The notes under the pieces: generated by a model | What the model was told of the DNA's origin: nothing | Seen by the model: only the letters and a program-made list of their open reading frames with translations | Database searches by the model: none | In this document: positions 1 through 5,729 of the stretch, one piece after another | How positions within the stretch are numbered: the first letter of the stretch is position 1 | Layout of the letters: every line of letters starts with the position of its first letter | Source: Pseudofrankia asymbiotica | Lineage (GTDB): Bacteria > Actinomycetota > Actinomycetes > Frankiales > Frankiaceae | Direction of reading: 5' to 3' | Assembly (NCBI RefSeq): GCF_001983105.1 | Contig: NZ_MOMC01000038.1 | Coordinates: 83,914 to 90,264, forward strand | DNA: 6,351 nucleotides | Made by a program: the position numbers and the translations under genes

Positions 1-180
1 CCGAACAAGCCCGGCCCATGACCGCCTTATCCACGAAGGGCGGCGGCTCGAGATGACGCGACCGAGGCCGGCTGGTGCCGGCACCACACAGGTGCCCGGC
101 GGCCATCAACCGCTGGCGCCGTGCGCCGGTCGCGAACGACGGCCCGAGGGCCGCGTCGGTGCGCCGGCACGGGTCATCGC

Positions 181-951
181 ATGAGGCGCGCCGTCGTGGT
201 GGGAGCCTCGAGCGGCCTGGGGCGCTGCATCGCGCTCGGCCTCGCCAGGCAGGGAACGCGGGTGGCCATGCTCGCCCGCCGGCGCGACCGTCTCGAGGCG
301 GCGGCGCGGGAGGCCGGCGAAGGGGCGGTGGCGATCGCCTGCGACGTCACCGACGAGACGTCGTGCCGTGACGCGGTGGCCGAGGCGGCCGGCGTGCTCG
401 GCGGCATCGACGCCCTCGTGTACTCCACCGGCGTCATCACGATCATGCCGCTCGAGGAGATGAACGCGGCCGCGTGGGCGAAGCTGTTCGCGACCAACGT
501 CACCGGCGCCGCGCTGGTGACGGCGGCCGCGCTGCCGCATCTGGCCCGCGCGGGCGGTTCGGCGGTCTACCTGTCGTCGGTCAGCGCGTCGGGGGGCCCG
601 CCCTGGCCCTTCGTCGGCGGCTACGCGGCGAGCAAGGCGGCACTCGACAAGCTCGTCGAGGCCTGGCACGTCGAGCACCCCTCCGTCGGCTTCACCCGCC
701 TCACGATCGGGGACTGCCTGGGCGGCGAGGGCGACTCCGCGACCGGGTCGCTGGTCGGCAACGACCCCGAGCACATCAGCCGGGCGGTCACCGAATGGCG
801 GCGGCTCGGCTACTTCACCGGGCACTTCATCGACGTCGACCACCTCGTCGACGTCACGATCGCCGCGCTGCGCTGCGGAGCGAGCAGCGCGATCCCGTCG
901 CTCACCCTCGTCCCGCGAGCCCCCACCCCGCCGATTCCTTCGGCGGTGTGA
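181..951 (+). CDS. Short-chain dehydrogenase/reductase (SDR), NAD(P)-dependent oxidoreductase
   Basis: Predicted soluble 256-residue oxidoreductase, the usual length for a classical SDR. It would reduce a carbonyl or oxidise an alcohol using NAD(P)H or NAD(P)+; the substrate cannot be read from the sequence. Visible motifs are the Rossmann nucleotide loop GASSGLG at residues 8-14, CDV with Asp55 near the adenine site, NVTG with Asn106, the SSVSAS serine region around 132-137, and the catalytic YAASK with Tyr148 and Lys152. The usual NNAG motif is replaced by YSTG at 81-84. The open frame extends upstream to a GTG at 121, but the ATG at 181 puts the nucleotide loop at the normal distance from the N-terminus, so I chose it. 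No strong Shine-Dalgarno sequence is visible. The protein ends in a Pro-rich tail (PRAPTPPIPSAV). The gene is convergent with the lipoprotein gene at 1503-2879. Family assignment is secure; specific function is unknown. Confidence 0.93.
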   Translation: MRRAVVVGASSGLGRCIALGLARQGTRVAMLARRRDRLEAAAREAGEGAVAIACDVTDETSCRDAVAEAAGVLGGIDALVYSTGVITIMPLEEMNAAAWAKLFATNVTGAALVTAAALPHLARAGGSAVYLSSVSASGGPPWPFVGGYAASKAALDKLVEAWHVEHPSVGFTRLTIGDCLGGEGDSATGSLVGNDPEHISRAVTEWRRLGYFTGHFIDVDHLVDVTIAALRCGASSAIPSLTLVPRAPTPPIPSAV

Positions 952-1035
952 CGCCCGTGCCGCCGTCCCTAGCCAGAAGCGCACCTTTATGCGCGTCGTG
1001 GTGCGTGACCGTGCCGTCGCCGTTGCTGTGACATA

Positions 1036-1112
1036 GCGGGTAGCGGCCGTGGCCGTCATGGCCCGAAAACGGCCCTGCCAGTCCATGACGGACCCCTGCG
1101 GGCGCTACCCGC
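1036..1112. repeat. Interrupted inverted repeat, about 77 bp, possible extragenic palindromic element
   Basis: The outer arms GCGGGTAGCG (1036-1045) and CGCTACCCGC (1103-1112) are perfect reverse complements of 10 bp. The inner arms CCGTCATGG (1053-1061) and CCATGACGG (1083-1091) are perfect over 9 bp. They are separated by an asymmetric internal loop of 7 and 11 nt and an apical region of 21 nt, which contains a small CCG-AAAA-CGG hairpin (1063-1072). The symmetry is seen directly. That it is a dispersed repeat or non-autonomous mobile element is inference, and a structured RNA is an alternative. It lies between convergent genes and next to a decayed gene fragment. It has no T-tract, so a simple terminator is less likely. 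Confidence 0.6.
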
Positions 1113-1144
1113 GCTGGCAGCGACTGCGACACCACCGGTGGCGC

Positions 1145-1267
1145 CGCTGGCGCGGTGGCCAGCGCGTAGGCCGCGGCCGAGCGCACCTCCGCGTCGGCGT
1201 CGTCGAGCAGCGGGATCAGCAGCGAGAGGTCCGCGGTGATCGCCGCACGCGCCGCCTCCAACGTCAA
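1145..1267 (-). pseudogene. HEAT-repeat gene fragment (remnant)
   Basis: Reading the minus strand gives about 41 residues that look like a HEAT repeat: a helix containing DLSLLIPLLDD, a short Asp/Ala turn, then a second helix with EVRSAAAYALA. The pattern of paired amphipathic helices joined by DxDxEVR is characteristic of HEAT or PBS-lyase-like repeat proteins. The same frame upstream (about 1268-1340) and downstream (below about 1140) loses this pattern, and the frame then runs through the inverted repeat and into the antisense of the SDR gene. The only start is a weak TTG at 1265-1267. I read it as the remaining piece of a longer scaffold-type protein gene that lost both ends. It could also be a chance frame in GC-rich DNA, but the heptad-like helix pair argues against that. 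Confidence 0.45.
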
Positions 1268-1375
1268 CTGGACGGGTATTCGGAGACATCGAACCGGACC
1301 GTGTCGCCAGGCGGAGCGTCTCGGGTGTTCGCGAGCGGACGGTTCCCCTGCCCAGGACCGATCCGGCGCCGCCGT

Positions 1376-1413
1376 TCTCAGGGGCGCCGCACCGCCAGGC
1401 GGCGCCCCTGAGA
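1376..1413. terminator. Perfect 15-bp stem-loop, likely bidirectional terminator between convergent genes
   Basis: Bases 1376-1390 pair perfectly with 1399-1413 around an 8-nt loop (ACCGCCAG, 1391-1398). The core arm is CTCAGGGGCGCCG. It lies 90 bp beyond the stop of the minus-strand lipoprotein gene and about 425 bp beyond the SDR gene, in the gap between convergent transcription units. Neither side has a run of T, so it would be a T-less hairpin terminator of the kind often proposed for high-GC actinomycetes. The stem is directly visible; termination is inferred from position. Confidence 0.7.
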
Positions 1414-1502
1414 CATGCTCACCTCGGTGATCCGTGCACCGGCCCCGCGGCCGTCACGCGCGTGTACGCAGGTGCCGGTGCCGACGCGCGGATCAGAGGC
1501 TG

Positions 1503-2879
1503 TCAGCCGGTCGTGTAGGCCCCGCAGGACAGCTTGCTGGTGACGTCGTACTTGTCACCGTTCAGCTGCACGACCGAGGTGCACGGCGTCGAGAGGAAGT
1601 GGTTGAGCGGCCAGCGGGACTCGGCCACCGCGTTGTCGACGTAGTACGAGAAGTTGCCGTTCATGAGCTTCAGCAGGGTGTTGAGGTTCAGGTCCTTGCC
1701 GGCCTTCGTCGCCGCGGCGACGAACATGTCGGCGGACCAGTAGCCGGCCATCGTCGGCAGGCTGATCGCGGTGCCGGGGGCGTACTTGTTGATGTCGTCG
1801 ACCATCTGCTTGATCGCCGGAGTGGCGACATCCGAGCCCGGCTGCCACTGCAGCGACGTGTAGGCGCCTTCGAGGCCGGGCAGCTTGGCGGCGGCCAGCC
1901 GGGGGTCGTAGCCGACGGTGTTGAGGTGCTTGCCCTTGAACCCGGCGGCGTCGAGCGCCTCGGTCAGCTTGGTGGTGGCGGTGAAGTCCGTGCCGTAGAG
2001 CACGACGTCGGGGGGTGCGCCCTTGTTCGCCGACATGATGCCGCTGACGATCGGGGTCGCGTCGCTGAGGCCGGAGTCGGGGATGGGCGTCTCCTGGTAG
2101 ACGACGTCGAGGCCGACCGACCTGATCTGCCGGGCGATGGACGCCAGCCCCGTGCGCGCGGTGTCGTCGTCGTTGCCCACCAGGGCGACCGTCTTCCCGG
2201 TCGCGTTACCGCCGAACAGGGCGTTGAGCATCACGCCGTAGGTGGTCGCGGTGGCCTTGAGGTCCTTGCCGGGCAGCAGGCATCCGGTGATGCCGAACCC
2301 GATCGAGGTGTTGCAGAAGCCGGAGTTGAATCCCCAGCCGAAGAACGGGACGGTCTGGGCGCAGAACGTGTCCAGGTAGCTGGCGCCGCTGGTCATCACC
2401 GGCACGGCGGCGAAGATCTTCTTCTGCTCGACGAGCGCCTTGGCCTGGGAGCTGTTGCGGGCCGGGTCGTTGCCGTCGTCGAGGGTGCCGACGTAGTTGA
2501 TCTTCCGTCCGTTGATGCCGCCCTCGGCGTTGACACGGGCGAACCGCGCCTGGGCGCCCGCCTCCGTGCCCGCCATCGACGCACCGGACGCGCTCGTCAG
2601 GTAGGCCAGACCGCCGACGGTGATCTCCGTGTCGGTGATTCCCCGGGTGGGGTCGGCGGCCGTCTGGGAGCACTTCAGTGTGGACAGGTCCGGCTTGAAG
2701 CCGCCGTCGCTCCACCCGGAGGCCGGCCCGGCCTTCACGTCGGCGACGCCGACGGTCGGAGCGCTGGTCGCCGTCGTGTCGGTCTTGTCGTCCGAGCAGG
2801 CGGCCATCCCGGCCATGACCGCGGCCGACGCGGCCAGTACCGCGACGAGGCGGGTCGTTAATCGTGCCGGCAGTCTCAT
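1503..2879 (-). CDS. LivK-type ABC transporter substrate-binding lipoprotein (branched-chain amino acid/amide family)
   Basis: 458-residue extracytoplasmic solute-binding protein, predicted to be lipid-anchored outside the membrane and to deliver a small ligand to an ABC permease. The N-terminus is a lipoprotein signal: basic MRLPARLTTR, hydrophobic LVAVLAASAAVMAG, then MAAC with the lipidated Cys28, followed by a Ser/Asp/Thr-rich tether. The periplasmic-binding fold starts near residue 80 (GITDTEITVGG) and shows typical family segments: the variable ligand loop at 91-105, NAEGGINGRKI (117-127), the DDGNDPARN turn, a second lobe from about 229 (KTVALVGNDDD), and DVVLYGTDF. Several Cys pairs (70, 173, 189, 200, 433, 452) may form disulfides. 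The ATG at 2877-2879 has a GAAGGA Shine-Dalgarno 5 nt upstream (2885-2890). No permease or ATPase genes are adjacent, so it is an orphan here. Its ligand is unknown; the family binds amino acids, amides, aromatic acids and other small molecules. Confidence 0.92.
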   Translation of the reverse strand: MRLPARLTTRLVAVLAASAAVMAGMAACSDDKTDTTATSAPTVGVADVKAGPASGWSDGGFKPDLSTLKCSQTAADPTRGITDTEITVGGLAYLTSASGASMAGTEAGAQARFARVNAEGGINGRKINYVGTLDDGNDPARNSSQAKALVEQKKIFAAVPVMTSGASYLDTFCAQTVPFFGWGFNSGFCNTSIGFGITGCLLPGKDLKATATTYGVMLNALFGGNATGKTVALVGNDDDTARTGLASIARQIRSVGLDVVYQETPIPDSGLSDATPIVSGIMSANKGAPPDVVLYGTDFTATTKLTEALDAAGFKGKHLNTVGYDPRLAAAKLPGLEGAYTSLQWQPGSDVATPAIKQMVDDINKYAPGTAISLPTMAGYWSADMFVAAATKAGKDLNLNTLLKLMNGNFSYYVDNAVAESRWPLNHFLSTPCTSVVQLNGDKYDVTSKLSCGAYTTG

Positions 2880-2898
2880 AGCAGTCCTTCGCGATAAA

Positions 2899-2924
2899 CG
2901 CGGCGGGCCACGAGGCCCGCCGCG
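2899..2924 (-). promoter_or_regulatory. Leader hairpin just upstream of the lipoprotein gene's ribosome binding site
   Basis: CGCGGCGGGCC (2899-2909) and GGCCCGCCGCG (2914-2924) form a perfect 11-bp stem with a 4-nt loop. On the minus strand the stem is followed by TTTATCGC and then the GAAGGA ribosome binding site and ATG of the lipoprotein gene. The position fits either an attenuator or terminator limiting read-through from the upstream dehydrogenase gene, or a 5' leader stem affecting translation or mRNA stability. The stem is seen; the role is inferred. Confidence 0.6.
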
Positions 2925-3037
2925 GCTGGATGAATCGCCAGACCGCTCGGCGGAGACGGCTCAGGCCCGCCGGCGGTGGTGGCCACATCGGCCCAGATCC
3001 GTCCGGACCCACCGACCGGCGGGGGCGTCTCTGCGGC

Positions 3038-3071
3038 CTATAGAGCTATATATATAGATGATTTATTCGAG
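3038..3071 (-). promoter_or_regulatory. AT-rich promoter/operator tract upstream of the lipoprotein gene
   Basis: A sharply AT-rich stretch in otherwise GC-rich DNA, lying between the dehydrogenase stop (3121) and the lipoprotein start (2879). It contains CTATAG (3038-3043) and the perfect 12-bp palindrome CTATATATATAG (3046-3057). On the minus strand it begins with CTCGAATAA (3063-3071), the same 9-mer found in the AT-rich tract before the dehydrogenase gene. It probably includes the promoter of the lipoprotein gene and perhaps an operator. The -10 and -35 hexamers cannot be fixed with confidence. Confidence 0.55.
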
Positions 3072-3120
3072 AAACGGAAGCACCAGGTCGAGCCGATCGG
3101 GCGGCGACCCCACCATCCGG

Positions 3121-5481
3121 TCAGCCTGACGAACGGGTGCCCTGGCGGGTCTTCGGGAGGCCGAGGCGCTGTTCGGCGACGAGGTTGCGGGCGATCTCGG
3201 TGGTGCCGCCCTGGATGGTCACGACGCAGGAGTGGCGGGCGGCGCGCTCGACCTCGCCGCCGGCGGCCGCTGGGACGACGCCCTCGCCGGAGGACGCGCG
3301 CAGGACGCCGCCCAGGCCCACGGCGTCCTGGAGCTCACGGCTGGCGCGCTGGTAGGCGGTGGACGCGAACAGCTTCGCGATCGTGCCCGCGACCGCGGGA
3401 GACTGCCCGGAGACGTTCAGCCACGCGGTGTACTGGGTGAGCAGGAAGGCGGCCTCCGCGTCGGTGCGGGCGCGCGCGATCGCGGCCAGGACGGTCGGGT
3501 CGTCGGCCGGCCGTCCCTCGCCTGGCCATTCGCCGACGGGCCCGGGAACGCGGGCCCAGGCCGTCACGTCGGCGAGCAGGGGCTCGAGCATCGCGGTACT
3601 GCCCATGACGCCGCGCTCCAGGCTCAGCCCGATGGCCATGACCCGCCAGCCCTCGTCCACCTCGCCGACCCGGCAGGAGTCCGGGACGATCACGTCGTCG
3701 TAGAAGACGACGTTGGTGCGCTCGTCGGCGATCGTGTGGATCGGCTGGATCGTGATACCCGGGGTGCCCATCGGGACGAGGAACATCGTCAGGCCGCGGT
3801 GCTTGGGGACGTCGGGGTTCGTGCGGGTCAGCAGCAGGCAGTGCGCGGCGGTGTGCGCGAGGGTGGTCCACATCTTCTGGCCGTTGATCCGCCAGGCGGT
3901 GCGCGCGTCGTCGACGGGGACGGCCCGGGTCCGCGCGGCCGCGACGTCGGAGCCCGATCCCGGCTCGGAGTACCCGAGGACGGCCGTCGCCTCGCCGGTC
4001 AGGAGCCGGGGCAGCACCTCGGCCCGCAGCGCCGGGCTGCCGATCTGGTCGAGCACCCCGGCGACGATCATCGTGGTGCCGATGCCGTGGTACGGAGCGT
4101 CGGCGAGCTCCAGCTCGCGGAAGAGCGCGCCCAGCTCGTAGGGATCCCTGGCGGCGCGCGCGCCTGGTGCCGAGGCGGCGAGCCAGCCGCGCTCGGCCAG
4201 CGCCTGGTGCAGCGCGGGGACGTGCACGGTGCCGGTCCTGCGTGCCTCGCGGCGGACCTCGTCGGTCAGCCAGGACCGGACGAAGGCCCGGACCTCGGCG
4301 GCGAACGCGGCGACCGACGGGCTGTGGGCGAAGTCCGTCCCGCCGTCGCCGCCGTCGCCACCGTCGCCACCGTCGCCGCCGCCGGCACCGTCCGCGTGGG
4401 TACCCTCGGCGCCGGGCCGGGCCGGCGTGCCGGTCGACGTCGGGTGCTCGGGGTCGGCGGCGGCGACGGGGTCCTCGACGAGGGTGCGGCCCAGCTCGCG
4501 GGCCAGGGCGTGTGGGGCGCCGGCGAGCGCGGGGTAGGCGCGGGCACGGCGGAAGAACAGCTGCGCGTCGTGCTCGACGGCGACCCCGAGGCCGCCGTGG
4601 TACTGAACGGCGCGGTCGGCGGCGTGACGGGCGGCGCCGGTCGCCACCAGGGCGGCCATCCCGGCGAGCTGGCCGCCGTCGGCGCCCGTCTCCGACCGCC
4701 GCCAGGTGTCCAGGCTCCAGGCCGCCTCCCGGGCCAGCAGCGTGGCGGCGTCGACCAGCCCCGGCAGGTCCGCCAGGCCATGCTGCACCCCCTGGAACGA
4801 GCCGATCGGCACGCCGAACTGGACGCGCTCCTTCACCCACCGGGTCGCGAGCTCCAGCGCGCCGTCGGCGAGCCCGGCCAGCCACCCGGCCATCAGGACC
4901 AGCCACTCCGAGCGCGCCCGTTCGAACGCGGCCACCGCCGGCCCGCCGCCGAGCACCGCCGCGCCGCGCAGGTCACGGTCGGCGATCGGCAGGTCGCCCT
5001 GATTCGCGGCGGCGGCACCGGGCGGAGTGGACCGTGCCGCGACGAGTTGACCGTCGACGACCGCCAGGACCAGGCCGGCGACCGCCCCCGCCGGCACCGC
5101 CACGCCGACACCCGCGCGCACCCGCGTCGCCAGCGTCGCGACCAGCTCGCCGGCGACGACGGCGGGCAGGTCGGGATGCTCCGGCGCGGCCGTCGCGAGC
5201 AGCCGCGCGGCCGCGACGTGCTCCGCGAACGGCACGGGCGCGAGCACCCGGCCCAGCTCCACGGCCGCGACGACCGGTGCGTGCAGGCCGGCCCCGCCGC
5301 CGTCGTGCTCCTCGGCGACCGCGAGCCCCGGCAGCCCGGCGGCGCACAGCTCGGCCCACAGCACCGGGTCGTGCCCGAGCGGCTCGGCCGCCCGCGCCGC
5401 CGCCAGCCCCGGCCGCCGGGCGAGCACCGTCAGGGCCAGCTCCCGCGACGCCCGCGACGCTTCGTCCAGTGACAGGTCCAT
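3121..5481 (-). CDS. Two-domain (fused) acyl-CoA dehydrogenase, FadE34/ChsE-like
   Basis: 786-residue predicted cytoplasmic flavoprotein introducing an alpha,beta double bond into an acyl-CoA, the first step of beta-oxidation. It is about twice the length of a single-domain family member. Residues 1 to about 335 form an N-terminal acyl-CoA dehydrogenase domain keeping KERVQFGVPIGSFQGVQH (217-234) and QYHGGLGV (293-300). Residues about 343-385 are a Pro/Gly/Asp linker with a GGD repeat. Residues about 386-775 form the second domain with GYSEPGSGSD (503-512), INGQKMWTT (532-540) and IQGGTTEIARN (756-766). The usual YEGT catalytic Glu is Gly758, while Glu622 in LSLER is a candidate base, as in isovaleryl-CoA-type enzymes. 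The motifs split between the halves match steroid-side-chain FadE28/FadE29 heteromers and single-chain FadE34. I chose ATG 5481, which has GGGAG 6 nt upstream, over ATG 5508, which has none. The lipoprotein gene lies downstream on the same strand and the oxygenase is divergent. Domain identity is secure; the steroid substrate is inference. Confidence 0.92.
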   Translation of the reverse strand: MDLSLDEASRASRELALTVLARRPGLAAARAAEPLGHDPVLWAELCAAGLPGLAVAEEHDGGGAGLHAPVVAAVELGRVLAPVPFAEHVAAARLLATAAPEHPDLPAVVAGELVATLATRVRAGVGVAVPAGAVAGLVLAVVDGQLVAARSTPPGAAAANQGDLPIADRDLRGAAVLGGGPAVAAFERARSEWLVLMAGWLAGLADGALELATRWVKERVQFGVPIGSFQGVQHGLADLPGLVDAATLLAREAAWSLDTWRRSETGADGGQLAGMAALVATGAARHAADRAVQYHGGLGVAVEHDAQLFFRRARAYPALAGAPHALARELGRTLVEDPVAAADPEHPTSTGTPARPGAEGTHADGAGGGDGGDGGDGGDGGTDFAHSPSVAAFAAEVRAFVRSWLTDEVRREARRTGTVHVPALHQALAERGWLAASAPGARAARDPYELGALFRELELADAPYHGIGTTMIVAGVLDQIGSPALRAEVLPRLLTGEATAVLGYSEPGSGSDVAAARTRAVPVDDARTAWRINGQKMWTTLAHTAAHCLLLTRTNPDVPKHRGLTMFLVPMGTPGITIQPIHTIADERTNVVFYDDVIVPDSCRVGEVDEGWRVMAIGLSLERGVMGSTAMLEPLLADVTAWARVPGPVGEWPGEGRPADDPTVLAAIARARTDAEAAFLLTQYTAWLNVSGQSPAVAGTIAKLFASTAYQRASRELQDAVGLGGVLRASSGEGVVPAAAGGEVERAARHSCVVTIQGGTTEIARNLVAEQRLGLPKTRQGTRSSG
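4343..4378 (-). repeat. 9-bp tandem repeat encoding the Gly-Gly-Asp linker
   Basis: Four contiguous 9-bp units, CCGTCGCCG or CCGTCGCCA on the plus strand, lie inside the dehydrogenase gene. They encode the repeating GGD triplets (about residues 368-380) of the flexible interdomain linker. The in-frame 9-bp period means slippage would change linker length without a frameshift, so the site could be polymorphic between strains. Confidence 0.8.
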
Positions 5482-5487
5482 CCGCGT

Positions 5488-5492
5488 CTCCC
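5488..5492 (-). promoter_or_regulatory. Ribosome binding site deciding the dehydrogenase start
   Basis: On the minus strand GGGAG lies 6 nt before the ATG at 5479-5481. The alternative in-frame ATG nine codons upstream (5506-5508) is preceded by CGCCCCAGCCGC with no purine-rich site, so the shorter form is preferred. Confidence 0.65.
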
Positions 5493-5540
5493 GAGGGTCG
5501 GCCGCCATGCGGCTGGGGCGTCTGGCCCGACACCGCCCAT

Positions 5541-5562
5541 CGATATGTATATATTATTCGAG
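5541..5562 (-). promoter_or_regulatory. AT-rich promoter/operator tract upstream of the fused acyl-CoA dehydrogenase
   Basis: An isolated AT-rich stretch 60-81 bases upstream of the dehydrogenase start. On the minus strand it reads CTCGAATAATATATACATAT. It starts with the same CTCGAATAA 9-mer (5554-5562) seen before the lipoprotein gene. Position and composition suggest a promoter with an overlapping operator; exact hexamers cannot be assigned. It could also influence the divergent oxygenase gene, whose start is about 170 bp away. Confidence 0.55.
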
Positions 5563-5583
5563 CCGGCGTCCCGTCCACTGAGA

Positions 5584-5640
5584 CCCATCCAGGCCGCCCG
5601 CGCACTGACCCGGCGTGTGGGGCCCATCCAGGCCGCCCGC
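5584..5640. repeat. 18-bp direct repeat pair in the divergent control region
   Basis: CCCATCCAGGCCGCCCGC occurs perfectly at 5584-5601 and again at 5623-5640, with starts 39 bp apart and 21 bp between copies. Nothing in this intergenic stretch looks coding. The pair may be two binding sites for one regulator or a small local duplication. The repeat is directly seen and its role is unknown. Confidence 0.75.
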
Positions 5641-5698
5641 CCCGGCCAGCGGCCGCGGTCACGCGCCACCCCTGCCGCCGCTTCGACCTGACGCCGGA

Positions 5699-5714
5699 TA
5701 AATCTCGAGCTTTA
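5699..5714 (+). promoter_or_regulatory. Near-perfect 16-bp palindrome upstream of the Rieske oxygenase, candidate operator
   Basis: TAAATCTCGAGCTTTA reads as an inverted repeat with one mismatched pair (5703 against 5710) around a CTCGAG core. It ends 15 nt before the ATG and directly abuts the ribosome binding region. This is a typical place and size for the operator of a dimeric repressor such as a TetR-family protein. No such regulator gene lies in the window, so the assignment is inference. Confidence 0.45.
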
Positions 5715-5729
5715 GCGAGGGGACGTCAG

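Noticed and set aside
121..180. N-terminal extension of the SDR from a GTG at 121
   Set aside because: It would place 20 Arg-rich residues before the nucleotide-binding strand. The ATG at 181 gives the normal SDR N-terminus.
2..184. Open plus-strand frame from the left edge that ends in TGA overlapping the SDR ATG (ATGA at 181-184)
   Set aside because: The four-base overlap is typical of translational coupling, so this could be the end of an upstream gene. But third-position G/C is lower than in the real genes here, and the residues show no recognisable family. Two other frames close early in this stretch, so I cannot support a gene.
979..994. Small hairpin GCGCA-CCTTTA-TGCGC 27 bp after the SDR stop
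   Set aside because: Only 5 bp of stem and no T-run. It is too weak to call a terminator.
106..1086. 326-residue minus-strand open frame over the SDR gene
   Set aside because: Antisense shadow of the SDR with low-complexity Arg/Gly/Asp content and no domain signature. Its start lies inside the inverted repeat.
1132..1141. Palindrome CCACCGGTGG
   Set aside because: A short GC-rich palindrome expected by chance at this composition, with no supporting context.
1434..2861. 475-residue plus-strand open frame opposite the lipoprotein gene
   Set aside because: It mirrors the lipoprotein gene and has repetitive Val/Gly/Arg/Asp composition. The minus-strand protein has a clear lipobox and fold motifs.
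4343..4378. Possible CRISPR-like array from the regular repeats
   Set aside because: The units are 9 bp, contiguous without spacers, and in frame within a coding gene.
3232..5472. 746-residue plus-strand and 523-residue minus-strand open frames inside the dehydrogenase gene
   Set aside because: Both are GC-frame shadows rich in Arg, Gly and Pro. Only the 3121-5481 frame shows acyl-CoA dehydrogenase motifs.
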